Positions 9,613-18,552 of a stretch of DNA of 64,000 nucleotides are shown one piece after another; within the stretch, counting starts at the first letter, position 1, and each line of letters starts with the position of its first letter. Below the pieces are notes generated by a model. It made no database searches, was not told the DNA's origin, and worked only from the letters and a program-made list of their open reading frames with translations. Location: contig NZ_AQYJ01000022.1 of assembly GCF_000380565.1 (NCBI RefSeq), positions 1 to 64,000 of the forward strand. Reading direction: 5' to 3'. The position numbers were made by a program, and so were the translations under genes. The DNA comes from Microbulbifer variabilis ATCC 700307 (lineage in GTDB: Bacteria > Pseudomonadota > Gammaproteobacteria > Pseudomonadales > Cellvibrionaceae).

Positions 9613-10284
9613 TTATTGCATCTCGAATTTATATCCCGCCCCATACACCGATTGAATAAGCTCTGTGTCTGGTAGTACAGCGGTTATTTTCTTGCGTACT
9701 TTTTTGATATGGCTGTCGATAGTGCGGTCGCTGATTACCCGGTAATCTGAATAGATGCGATCCATGATTTGCTCTCGGGAAAAAATGCGGCCGGGTTCAC
9801 TGTAGAGCAGCTCAAACAAGTGAAACTCCAGGGAGGTCAAACCAACATCGCGGCCGCCAATACGCAGCTGCCTGGTTTTGGGTTCCAGTTGTATCGTGCC
9901 CAGGTCTGGTTGCCCGGTGGCAGTGGTACGACGTAATACCGCCTTTACCCTTGCTACCAGCTCCCTGGGACTGTACGGCTTGCACACATAGTCGTCCGCA
10001 CCAATTTCCAGCCCTCGCAGGCGGTCTGCTTCCTCTATTCTGGCGGTCATCATAATAATCGGTACATTACTGGTGCGACGGATTTCCTCGCAGATTTCCA
10101 GTCCGCCTTTTCCGGGGAGCATCAGGTCCAGCAAAATTAAATCTGGCGATTGGGACTTCATATAGGGCACAACCTGATTGCCATCAGAAAGGATATCGGC
10201 TTGATATTCAGCTGCGCGTAAATAGTCCAGCAGCAGGTTGGCCAGCTCGGTTTCATCTTCAACTATAAGGATTTTTGCGGTCAT
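9613..10284 (-). CDS. baeR: BaeR-like OmpR-family response regulator
   Basis: 223 aa. Receiver domain (1-120): acidic pocket in ILIVEDE, phospho-acceptor Asp in LILLDLMLPG, conserved Lys in CKPYSPREL. Winged-helix DNA-binding domain (about 130-223) ends with SDRTIDSHIKKVRKKI and VYGAGYKFE. The receiver, especially ARIEEADRLRGLEIGADDYV, is very close to E. coli BaeR as I remember it. The ATG at 10284 has TAGGAA 5 nt upstream and follows the kinase stop by 5 nt. BaeR controls envelope-stress and drug-efflux genes in enterics; the regulon here is probably local and unknown. Confidence 0.9.
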   Translation of the reverse strand: MTAKILIVEDETELANLLLDYLRAAEYQADILSDGNQVVPYMKSQSPDLILLDLMLPGKGGLEICEEIRRTSNVPIIMMTARIEEADRLRGLEIGADDYVCKPYSPRELVARVKAVLRRTTATGQPDLGTIQLEPKTRQLRIGGRDVGLTSLEFHLFELLYSEPGRIFSREQIMDRIYSDYRVISDRTIDSHIKKVRKKITAVLPDTELIQSVYGAGYKFEMQ

Positions 10285-10289
10285 TATTC

Positions 10290-11747
10290 CTACCATTTGA
10301 TCCGCTGAATAAGGGGGAGAAAAATACTGATTTCCAGGCCTCCTAAGCGCGAAGAGGTGGCTGAGATACTGCCCTCATGGGCTTTGACAATATTTTGACA
10401 GATTGACAAACCCAGGCCAGCCCCACCGGTCTCGCGGCTACGTGAACTTTCAGTACGGTATAGGCGGTCGAAAAGGTGGGGTATATCCCCATTGGTGACT
10501 CCAGGGGCTGAATCCTCGAAAGTGAGGATAACGGTTTGTGCTTTGGCACGGGCTGAAACTCGTAATTGGCCGCCACTATCGGTATAGCGCTCACTGTTAG
10601 TGAGCAGGTTGCCGAATAGCTGCTGTAGGCGCGCCGCATCGGCATAGATGAGCCTGTCTGCACTTAGTTTATTGGTCAATTTCAAGGCTATATTTTTCTG
10701 CGCAAAGGCACTGCGAAAATCATCGACGATATCATTTAGTAATGGAGCTAGGGGAATATCGGTTTTGCAATAACTAAGAGCTCCCACGTCAGATAGGGAG
10801 AGTTCGTAGAGGTCGTTGATCAGGCGATTTAACTGGTGAATTTTATCATGGAGTATATCGAGGTTTTTTGGGGAAGCGGTGCGTACACCATCCTGTAACG
10901 CCTCAATTTGTCCCTTCAACACTGCCAGTGGAGTGCGCAATTCATGGGATATATCTGCCATCCAGCGATTGCGTGCGTGTTCATTGGCCTCAAGGGTTGC
11001 AGCCAGCCGGTTGAAATCCGCACTTAGCTGGCCCAGCTCATCGCTGCGTTCAATATCGATACGGGTTTTGTAATTGCCGGAGGTAAGGCGATGGGTAGCT
11101 TCAGCTAGGCGGCGGATGGGGCGAACCAGCTGCCAGGCCAGGGGCAGGGCGATACCAAGGGCCAGGATGAAGGTGACAATAGAGATCAGTGCAAAAGTAC
11201 GTGACTGTTCCCGTATAAAGCCCTGCTCATAATTATTGGACAGGGATGCCGGTGGGTTGATAGTGAGAAACCCCACTGTCTTGCCTTCAATGGTCAAGGG
11301 TTGGTAGAGCAATTTCTCTGCTGGTGCGGGGCGTCCAATCACCAGGCGCTTTTCGCTATCGAGCAGGCTTAGGCGTGGGCCGAGACGGTCACCAGCGGGT
11401 GGGGGCATTCCTGGTCTGCCACCTTCTGGACCCATGCCCCTTGGAGGCCTGCCGGGGCCGCCAGGGGGCGGTGGTGGTAATTGTCCCAGTTGGCGAAAGA
11501 TAGTTTGGTGGTGTAGGTCCAGCCATTCATGGCCGTTGCCTTCCAGGGACTGCCAGCTCCCTTTATGTGCATAATAGTCTTCCAGCGCTTGAACAAGGTC
11601 TTCAACATCGCGTAGTTCCTGTGCACGCATGTAGGCGAGAAAACCGTGGCTAAAACTCCACTGGAAAAATACAAACATACCACCGACGGTAATTGCGGTG
11701 GTCAGTAAAAATGCCAAGCTGAGTTTGTAGCGAATATTTAACGACAT
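10290..11747 (-). CDS. baeS: BaeS-like sensor histidine kinase with Pro/Gly-rich sensor insert
   Basis: About 485 aa inner-membrane kinase. TM1 is near residues 10-30, a periplasmic domain follows to about 180, then TM2, a HAMP domain, the HisKA helix with phospho-acceptor His in DISHELRTPLAVLKG, and the ATPase domain with N-box NLLTNSERYT and a G-box GGAGLGLSI. The periplasmic part holds an unusual low-complexity stretch at residues 91-125 made almost only of Pro, Gly, Arg and Met. The start at 11747 skips 34 residues of an upstream extension that lacks features of a kinase N-terminus. Last but one gene of a YHYH - unknown - baeS - baeR series. Confidence 0.9.
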   Translation of the reverse strand: MSLNIRYKLSLAFLLTTAITVGGMFVFFQWSFSHGFLAYMRAQELRDVEDLVQALEDYYAHKGSWQSLEGNGHEWLDLHHQTIFRQLGQLPPPPPGGPGRPPRGMGPEGGRPGMPPPAGDRLGPRLSLLDSEKRLVIGRPAPAEKLLYQPLTIEGKTVGFLTINPPASLSNNYEQGFIREQSRTFALISIVTFILALGIALPLAWQLVRPIRRLAEATHRLTSGNYKTRIDIERSDELGQLSADFNRLAATLEANEHARNRWMADISHELRTPLAVLKGQIEALQDGVRTASPKNLDILHDKIHQLNRLINDLYELSLSDVGALSYCKTDIPLAPLLNDIVDDFRSAFAQKNIALKLTNKLSADRLIYADAARLQQLFGNLLTNSERYTDSGGQLRVSARAKAQTVILTFEDSAPGVTNGDIPHLFDRLYRTESSRSRETGGAGLGLSICQNIVKAHEGSISATSSRLGGLEISIFLPLIQRIKW

Positions 11748-11930
11748 ATCGTATCCGGTTCGTCCTTCAGGCTGTAAACGCGGCGAATCCTCCCGTTCCG
11801 TTGATCCTGGGTCGTGCCTGTGCTGGTAGGTTGTAACACAAGCGTACACGTACAGTAATTATGCAGTAAATACGCAGGTGATTTTCTTTCCCATGGCGGG
11901 TGAGTAGCTTTTGCTGTGCAGAACAAAAGC

Positions 11931-12488
11931 TCAATTATTTGCAAGGGCGGCTCCCAGTGTTGGAGCCTGATTTTTAACGGAAGCTCCGAGAGAAATTGGC
12001 GAAGTGGAAAACCGGTGTAAGACGAAGTTTTCCCGGTCGCACTGTATAAAGAGGGTTGCCAGTATCCGTTTACCTCCACGGCTCCAGGTGCTGTGATCAT
12101 GTGCATTTAGGGTTACAGTGATTTGGTTAAATCCGGGCCGTAATAGCTTTTCTGGCAGGTGCACATCGGCGGCATAGAGGCGCTGTACTTTTTTGCCATT
12201 AATATAAAGATGTGCGTGGCCCTCAAGAAATCTTTGTGGGGTATCACTGGCATCGCGAGGTGATTCGAGTTCGAAGCGGTCAAAGTCGATGTGTAAATTG
12301 AATCCGGACATCGTATCCCGGCTGATGTTCAGCTCAATTCTCGGTGTGGCAATATGCATTGGTATTTTCACAATGGGGTGCTGATCACCACCGTGTCCTG
12401 TATGCGGATTGGCTTGGGCTATCACTGTGAGGGTGCCGATCACTGCATATACCAGGAACCCAGCAGTTAAATACTTGTGTAATTTCAT
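11931..12488 (-). CDS. Exported protein, unknown function, in YHYH-BaeSR operon
   Basis: 185 aa with a signal peptide (MKLHKYLTAGFLVYAVIGTL, cleavage near AQA). The mature N-terminus is His-rich (NPHTGHGGDQH), which could bind metal. The remainder looks like a single beta-sandwich: FELESPRDA, GHAHLYINGKKV and PGFNQITVTLNAHDHSTWS are evenly spaced conserved-looking blocks. I do not know the family. It lies 30 bp downstream of the YHYH lipoprotein gene and 183 bp upstream of baeS in the same direction, so it may be a secreted partner of the YHYH protein. Confidence 0.75.
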   Translation of the reverse strand: MKLHKYLTAGFLVYAVIGTLTVIAQANPHTGHGGDQHPIVKIPMHIATPRIELNISRDTMSGFNLHIDFDRFELESPRDASDTPQRFLEGHAHLYINGKKVQRLYAADVHLPEKLLRPGFNQITVTLNAHDHSTWSRGGKRILATLFIQCDRENFVLHRFSTSPISLGASVKNQAPTLGAALANN

Positions 12489-12518
12489 AAGCTGCTCGCT
12501 TCCAAGTATGATTAAACT

Positions 12519-13865
12519 TTAACGACCAACAGTAGTGGAGCATCGATTCACGATAGTTTGGTCGTCCAGTTTTCCGTAAAAGCGCGGCCCAAAAGTAAAT
12601 GGGAATGCCGGTATCAGCTGGGCATCATCACTGAGCGTAACCGTTAGGTGGTAGTGATAGCCGCGCTCGCTATCGCTGTGCCCGTTGTACTGATCAAGGT
12701 AGGCTCCGCCCAGAGCGGTTAATTCGGAATCCCAGTAGTAATCTTCGTAAAAGAAACCAGAGGTTGTATCGAATTCATTACCCGATAGTGAGGTATAGCT
12801 GCCGCTGGTAGTGGGACCGGTATTATTGGTGGTTTGGGTCCCCTGGTTGATGTTGTATTCATCTACCAAGAGACAGCTCCGCTCTCCGGCATCGCCACAG
12901 CCGGTTTTCGAGTTGGGATCGTTATAGTTGCGCACCGCCCAACTACTCAGTGCCAGTTGGTCGTCGTCTTCCCAGGGGCCGTGAATGGCATAGCCATCGG
13001 CAGTGTAGCCGTAGATTGGTGAGTGGCTATCACCCACATCACCCACCAGGTCAGCGAGGCAGTTGCTGTAGAAGTGATGGTGGTAGTCGCCATTGGCGGC
13101 ATGGCCTCCACAGACATCCACATCGTAGACCTCTGCGAAAGGTGCGAGAGTGTGCCAGGTGTTGTTAACTGACTGGCCATCACTCCATTGGTAAATTGAG
13201 GTGCCGTTCACCCAGTAGCCCTGGACGCCGAGGCCGGTCTCGCAATCCTCGGTAGCAACTTCTGGCGTTTTGGGAATATAGCCTTCATGGGAAACGTTTT
13301 CTGGGCAAAGGGGCCCCGGTGGCCAAAAACCATATCCAGCTTCAGCGCCGCAAGAGGAATTACTGCGGTAACCAATATCCTGACCAAAACTGATAATATC
13401 CCCTGGCTGCACTGTAGGGCTGCCACTGAGGAAGTCTGTGCTGACTTTGGGGCGGCTGAGAAGCGCGTTGAGGATATTGTCAGTGATAAGAATTTCGTAG
13501 TCGGGGATGCCTGTAGCAGTTACCCGTGTATAGTCTCTGCCATTCACCGTTACTGACTCGACACTTTGTACGTTTACCTGAACCTGTTCATTACTGTTAT
13601 TCTCATAGATGTAAGGAGCGCGCTCATCGGTGGTGTTGATGATCCAAACACCGGCATCCCCCGAGCCGCCATCATCGCTGCTGTTATCCCCAGAGTCACT
13701 ATCGCCATCACTGCCACTGCTGCTCACATCACTGCTTGTTTCTGTTTCAGAGGAGGAGTTTCCACCACCTCCACAGCCATGCAGTACACCAGCGAGTAAT
13801 GTGAGGGTGAGGGCATAGGACAGTAGCGAGTACCCGTCGTGATTTAAGAGTGCTTTTACTTTCAT
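12519..13865 (-). CDS. YHYH-domain lipoprotein
   Basis: About 448 aa. The signal peptide ends in a lipobox (VLHGC), followed by a Gly/Ser/Asp-rich linker of about 45 residues typical of outer-membrane lipoproteins, then the YHYH domain: CGGHAANGDYHHHFYSNC near 260 and YTADGYAIHGPWE near 300 are the defining motifs, and RGYHYHLTVTL near 400 gives the YHYH name. Paired cysteines suggest disulfides. Function of the family is not established. I start at 13865 (ATG, MKVKALLNHDG). A broken paralogue lies just upstream at 14231-15549. Confidence 0.9.
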   Translation of the reverse strand: MKVKALLNHDGYSLLSYALTLTLLAGVLHGCGGGGNSSSETETSSDVSSSGSDGDSDSGDNSSDDGGSGDAGVWIINTTDERAPYIYENNSNEQVQVNVQSVESVTVNGRDYTRVTATGIPDYEILITDNILNALLSRPKVSTDFLSGSPTVQPGDIISFGQDIGYRSNSSCGAEAGYGFWPPGPLCPENVSHEGYIPKTPEVATEDCETGLGVQGYWVNGTSIYQWSDGQSVNNTWHTLAPFAEVYDVDVCGGHAANGDYHHHFYSNCLADLVGDVGDSHSPIYGYTADGYAIHGPWEDDDQLALSSWAVRNYNDPNSKTGCGDAGERSCLLVDEYNINQGTQTTNNTGPTTSGSYTSLSGNEFDTTSGFFYEDYYWDSELTALGGAYLDQYNGHSDSERGYHYHLTVTLSDDAQLIPAFPFTFGPRFYGKLDDQTIVNRCSTTVGR

Positions 13866-14183
13866 AATCCACCGAGGCATCAAAGGATAAGTACTTTGAA
13901 ACTACCCGAGAAAAGTGGACAAAATATGGATGCTTGCTGTGCATTTTGATACTGGATGCAGTACAAGAATTATACTGAGAAGCGGTTTCTAAGCTGGAAA
14001 TTCCCCCCGACAACCTAAACTGAAAAGCTGTCCTATGTCTTTGCCGCTAAGTAATTCAGTCATTTTTTAGAGAGAGCAAATTCCTCCTGTACCTATGATT
14101 ATTTATCGCCGGGCATTGTGTACAGTGCGCCTGGGGTAATGGTGTTAATTTTTGCAAAGCCCAATATTTTTATGGACAGAGTT
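13866..14183. other. Gene-free region between the YHYH gene and its broken paralogue
   Basis: About 320 bp, the likely promoter region of the YHYH-BaeSR operon. I see no coding signal and no clear operator. Confidence 0.5.
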
Positions 14184-14206
14184 CCAGCGCACAGGCTGTG
14201 CGCTGG
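14184..14206 (-). terminator. Strong hairpin after the YHYH pseudogene
   Basis: Perfect inverted repeat CCAGCGCACAG / CTGTGCGCTGG around a single G, 25 bp past the pseudogene stop. The lack of a long T-run on the minus strand lowers confidence that it is an intrinsic terminator. Confidence 0.5.
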
Positions 14207-14230
14207 AGTCCCGTCGAGTCACGGAGGGAA

Positions 14231-15549
14231 TCAGGGGCGCGGAGGTGGTCTGGGTGGCAGCCCGCCGCCGACTTCACCGGAGCAGACATTTACCAGGGTT
14301 TGATCGTCCAGCTTGCCGAAGAAGCGTGGGCCAAAGGTATAGGGGAAGGCTGGAATTAACTGCGTGTTGTCACTCAGGGTCACGGTCAGGTGGTAATGGT
14401 AGCCACGCTCGCCCCATTCTATTGGTCCAGATAAGCGCCGCCTTGTGCGGTTAGATGCGGGTCCCAGTAGTAATCCCTATAAAAGAAGCCGGCAGAAGTT
14501 TTGAAGATATTGCCGGACAGAGCGGTAAAAGTATCGCTGGTACTGGGACCAGGTTTATTCAGCACTTCATAACCCTGTGCCAGGCTTTATTCATCGACCA
14601 GCCGGCGGTTCCTCTCTCCGGGAGAACCACACCCGCTGATTGAGTTGGATCGTCGTAATTTTCGGATAGCTCAGCTACTTTTGGCCAGCACACCATCTTC
14701 TTCCGAGGGCCCATAAACTGCATAGCCGTCGGCAGTAAAGCCGTAAATGGGTGGGTGGTTGTTACCTATGTCGGCTACAAGCTCTGCAAGGCAGTCGCTA
14801 TAGGAATGGTGGTGGTAATCGCCACGTGCGGCGTGCCCACCGCAAATATCCACATCCTACATTTCTGCCACTGGCGCCAGAGTGTGCAAGGTTCCATCCA
14901 AAACCTGGCCGTCGCTCCACTGATAGATAGAGGTACCGTTAACCCAGTACTCTTGGACACCCAGGCCAGTTTCACACGCCTCCCCAGACTCTTCCGGCAC
15001 CAGCGGAAAATACCCCTCGTGGGAGATATTTTCCGGGCAGACCGGGCCTGATGGCCAGTAATCATAGCCAGCATTCACGCCACAGGAAGAGTTACTGCGA
15101 TAGCCGATGTCCTGGCCAAATCTGATGAGATCGCCAACCTGTAGGAGTGGATTGCCGCTGACGAAATCGGTATCCACCCTGGGTCGACTTAGGAGCCATT
15201 CGTACAGGTCTTCAGTAATTTCGGTTTCATAGTCGGGGATACCGGGGGCCGTTACACTCGAATAGTCTTTTCCACTCACCGTAACCGAATCGACACTCTG
15301 TACATTCACCAGAACCTGTTCATGACTGTTGGCTTCGTAAATATAGGGCGCGCGTTTATTGTCGATATTTATTATCCAGGGGAAATTATCCAAGTTTTCA
15401 GTGAAGTTATTTAAATTCTCACTCGAGTCAGAGCTTTCTTGGGTTGGGTTATCCCGATCGCATCCGCCTAACAAGCCAATGAATATGATTAACAGGATTT
15501 TTTCAGGCAGCAGGCGCTGCATTGAGCGGGGGTATTCCATTGCTTCCAT
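14231..15549 (-). pseudogene. Broken second YHYH-domain lipoprotein gene
   Basis: A paralogue of the gene at 12519. The N-terminal 230 codons are open, with lipobox LLGGC. The rest is recognisable but carries at least four lesions against the intact copy: TAC to TAG at 14857-14859 (before DVDICGGHAARGDYHHH), a TGA where the intact copy has Trp (near 14669), a TAA replacing Tyr near 14590, and near 14420 a TAG followed by a 10-base deletion that shifts the frame. The last part, RGYHYHLTVTLSDNTQLIP and FGPRFFGKLDDQT, is still clear and ends in a Gly/Pro/Arg-rich tail. Dense lesions with preserved similarity mean fairly recent inactivation. A truncated 230-aa product could still be made. Confidence 0.9.
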
Positions 15550-15747
15550 AGGTCACCGACCATGTTGGGAATTGGTCGATTTCTAAGTGATCCTTCACCG
15601 GAAATGCCGGATTTGAGGTGAGGCTTGCCGGTGGTGTCTGAAGCGATTGAGGAAAAGTGGAAGTAATGTGCATGAAGAGAAAAGTGGCGGTCGCTTCCTT
15701 GACTGGTACTGACGTTTGAGTTAGTGGAGTGCCTGAGGTGGGGAGTA

Positions 15748-15768
15748 AGCCCCGGTGTGCCCGGGGCT
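15748..15768 (-). terminator. Hairpin after the MATE gene
   Basis: AGCCCCGG / CCGGGGCT with a 5-nt loop, 6 bp past the stop of the MATE transporter. T content after the stem is modest. Confidence 0.55.
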
Positions 15769-15773
15769 GCTGT

Positions 15774-17156
15774 TTAGCTGGCTGGCAGCTGCTCCGGGGT
15801 GGCTACTTCGGCCGTACGCTGTCGGGTATCGTGGCGTAGCCACCACCATGAAAGGATACCCAGGAGGATATTGGATGTGGCTGTCGCAACAAACAAACCG
15901 GTCATTCCCCATAGCTGATTTCCCAGCCAAGCCAGGGGCAGGTAGATACCGAGCACCCTCAAGAAGGAAATCATGGTAGCGGGCAGGGGGCGTCCAAGGC
16001 CGTTAAAGGCGGCATTGGCTGACATTACAAAGCCGTAACCGGCATAACTGATGGGCACCAGGGTGAGGTAGGCGACTGCCACGGCGATAACTTCTGGGGA
16101 CTCACTAAACAGGCGCGCGATAGGTTCGCCAATAAAATATAAAAGTACTGCCAGGCTACTGCCCAGTATGAGGCAGAAACGTGCCAGTACGCTGACAGTT
16201 TCCCGCAGCCGATCGATTTTTCCAGCTCCAGCATTCTGTCCCATAAAAGGACCAACTACCGCTGAAAGCGCATAGAAGATAATCAGAGCCATCGGCTCAA
16301 TACGCATCGCTACCCCCAGGCCGGCAACGGCATCATCACCATGCACAGCAACCAGTGCTACAACGACACCGCCAGACATGGGGATGATCACATTGGTCAG
16401 TATCGCCGGCAGTCCTACGGCCAGTATCTTGCGCCAGGATTCAATCAGGGTGCCCAGGTGCCATTGGGGTGGGGCCATCAAGTGTTCGCGGCGAATCAGG
16501 AAATAAAGAGCTGCAAAGAAACTCAGTGCGCGCACGATGACCGTCGCGATTGCCGCACCCTGTAATTCCAGGCGGGGGAAGCCAAACAGCCCAAAGATCA
16601 GGATGGGATCGAGAATAAGGTTAAACAGGGCCACACCCACCATAATACGCCCGGTCAAGGCGCTGTTGCCGATGGCGCGTAAGGCGGACATGGCGATCGT
16701 GGGGACAATCACGAAGATAGTGCCGAGGTACCAGGGCACCATATAGTCGGCAATGAGTGGCAGTAGCTCAGGGCTCGCACCAAGCAGTGAGAATAGTGGT
16801 CGGATCGTGAGCAGGCCGGCAACTGAGATTACCAGGGAGATCAGTAACGCCAAAATCGAAGTATCGGTAACCAGTCTGCGTACATCCTGTACTTCTCCGG
16901 CACCAAAGGCACGGGCGACTGCCGATGAGGTGCCGGCGCCCAGGCCGATAGCAAAGCTGTTGATTACCATCACTACGGGAAAGGTAAAACTCATGGCCGC
17001 CAGTGGCGCACTGCCCAATTGGGAGACAAAGAAAGTGTCCACAATATTGAAGGACATTACGGCGAGAATGCCCCATACCATAGGAAGGGCCAGCCTCTGC
17101 AGGTGAGCGGGCACCGAGCCTTCGAGGAGTGATGGGCTGCTGTTCGATAGCGTCAT
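15774..17156 (-). CDS. MATE family multidrug/toxin efflux transporter
   Basis: 460 aa with 12 predicted transmembrane segments in two six-helix halves. FNIVDTFFVSQLGSAPLAA near residue 36 and GLGAGTSSAVARAFGAG near 78 are typical of NorM/DinF-type N-lobes, and MGQNAGAGKIDRLRE near 300 is the matching C-lobe motif. Exports cationic drugs or metabolites using Na+ or H+; substrate unknown. Single gene, ATG start at 17156. Confidence 0.93.
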   Translation of the reverse strand: MTLSNSSPSLLEGSVPAHLQRLALPMVWGILAVMSFNIVDTFFVSQLGSAPLAAMSFTFPVVMVINSFAIGLGAGTSSAVARAFGAGEVQDVRRLVTDTSILALLISLVISVAGLLTIRPLFSLLGASPELLPLIADYMVPWYLGTIFVIVPTIAMSALRAIGNSALTGRIMVGVALFNLILDPILIFGLFGFPRLELQGAAIATVIVRALSFFAALYFLIRREHLMAPPQWHLGTLIESWRKILAVGLPAILTNVIIPMSGGVVVALVAVHGDDAVAGLGVAMRIEPMALIIFYALSAVVGPFMGQNAGAGKIDRLRETVSVLARFCLILGSSLAVLLYFIGEPIARLFSESPEVIAVAVAYLTLVPISYAGYGFVMSANAAFNGLGRPLPATMISFLRVLGIYLPLAWLGNQLWGMTGLFVATATSNILLGILSWWWLRHDTRQRTAEVATPEQLPAS

Positions 17157-17311
17157 TCAATAACTCTTTTTACGCGGTCGGATCAGTGGGAACCTCGGTG
17201 ATGCTGCCGCAAAAACTGATGGGTGGTGACGCTGTTTGGCAGGGCGCCCCCCTTGAAAGTCGCCCTCTAGGCGCAGTGAGAAAACGGTCCTTTCTGTCGT
17301 CAGTGGGTATT

Positions 17312-17788
17312 TTACGACCCGCTATCGTCCAGGGCGAGGCTCATGAGTACAGCATTCTCTCTGCTACCGTTTTCTGCGGGATAGTAATTCTTACGCAAGC
17401 CGTCTTCAGAAAAACCTAGTTTGCGGTAGAGCGAGAGTGCGGCGAGATTTGAACTGCGCACCTCAAGCAGTAGCCGCCGGATGTCATCGGGTAGCTCTGT
17501 GATTAACCCCTTGAGCAATCTCTCGGCGATGCCGTGCCGGCGCCAATTAGGAGCGACGGCTACATCGAGGATTTCCACCTCGTCGAATAGATGGCTGATG
17601 ACACAGCAGGCGATCATTTCCCCTTCATTCTCAAGTAGCCAGCCTTGGTGTCCAGACTCAAGACTTTGTCGGTATTGGGTTTCATTCCACGGGTGGCTGT
17701 GAGCACTGCGTGCAAGCGCAGCGAGAGCTGCACAATCAGTTACTCCTGCCAGGCGTTTTCGTAACCCAACAGCTGCCGGCAAACTCAT
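17312..17788 (-). CDS. rimI: Ribosomal protein bS18 alanine N-acetyltransferase
   Basis: About 158 aa GNAT acetyltransferase. The acetyl-CoA motif is VAPNWRRHGIAERLL (R-x-x-G-x-A type) near residue 80, and the C-terminal NLAALSLYRKLGF-x-x-x-G-x-R-x-x-Y signature is typical of RimI. I start at ATG 17788, which overlaps the upstream HolD-like stop (ATGA) and has GAGG 4 nt upstream; the longer frame would add 40 residues of non-GNAT sequence. The rimI-holD neighbourhood is conserved in gammaproteobacteria. Confidence 0.92.
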   Translation of the reverse strand: MSLPAAVGLRKRLAGVTDCAALAALARSAHSHPWNETQYRQSLESGHQGWLLENEGEMIACCVISHLFDEVEILDVAVAPNWRRHGIAERLLKGLITELPDDIRRLLLEVRSSNLAALSLYRKLGFSEDGLRKNYYPAENGSRENAVLMSLALDDSGS

Positions 17789-18552
17789 TTTGCCTCTGTC
17801 TCTGCCGGGTAAGTTACACGCAGTAATTGCCAGAGGTCGCGTTTGCGCTCGGGTTCCTGTAACAATAGGGACAGGCTTGGCATGCCGATGACACGGACCC
17901 CTTGCCAATTATTGACAGTTTCATCGAGTGGAATGGGAGTACAAAACTTCTGTGCTTCATCGCCCATCAGCCAAATAGACTTTACCGGGTGGCGGGCACA
18001 GGAAGCTTCTAGCCAGCTGGAAAAAGTATCTCGAGCTTCAGAGGCATCGGCTATCGGGCCAAAGCGGTTTTGTGCCAGAGGCCAGTGCAAGCGCTCCTGC
18101 TGACGCGATAACTGATGCCAGTTCATCGCTTGTACAATATTGCCAAACAGGGCATCCAGCGGTAGGGCGGCTCCGGGCTCATGGCTGTCCACAGCGAGAA
18201 GCTCTTCCCCGAGTCGCCAGCAATTGAGGACAAATGGCCGAACCTCCTGTCGGGGCGGCGCAACCTGCGTAATGACCGCAGGTTGCACTTGGGGTACGCC
18301 ACCGGTAAGCGTTGCAATATCCGGCGGGCTAACAGCTGTGTCAGCCTGCTCTGGGGTAGAGACAATGTGCGCTACCGATTGAGGCAGAGGGTTGGCAGCG
18401 GGCTCTGCCTGTCGCAGTGGGGGTGGGGCAGCCTCTACAGCCGGTGGCAGCAGGGCTTGGCGAGGCTCCGGTGCGAGCGGCAATACGAAGCGCGGCGCAT
18501 AGCTGGCGACACCAAGTACTGACAAATATTCCGCTCGCTGCAGTTCGTTCAC
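17785..18552 (-). CDS. holD: Probable cryptic DNA polymerase III psi subunit (HolD-like)
   Basis: 255 aa. The N-terminus RAEYLSVLGVASYAPRFVLP resembles the psi N-terminus that contacts tau/gamma. The C-terminus carries NCWRLGEEL, then PSLSLLLQEPERKRDLWQLL; E. coli psi has NSWRLG and PALTDLRANPTARAALWQQI at the corresponding places, as I recall it. Between them lies a Pro/Ala/Gln-rich linker (about residues 25-100) and a longer middle. Gene order is the same as E. coli holD-rimI, with a 4-bp ATGA overlap. Known background: pseudomonads have a longer, hard-to-recognise psi. The assignment rests on motif and synteny by eye; it would otherwise be called hypothetical. Confidence 0.68.
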   Translation of the reverse strand: MNELQRAEYLSVLGVASYAPRFVLPLAPEPRQALLPPAVEAAPPPLRQAEPAANPLPQSVAHIVSTPEQADTAVSPPDIATLTGGVPQVQPAVITQVAPPRQEVRPFVLNCWRLGEELLAVDSHEPGAALPLDALFGNIVQAMNWHQLSRQQERLHWPLAQNRFGPIADASEARDTFSSWLEASCARHPVKSIWLMGDEAQKFCTPIPLDETVNNWQGVRVIGMPSLSLLLQEPERKRDLWQLLRVTYPAETEAK

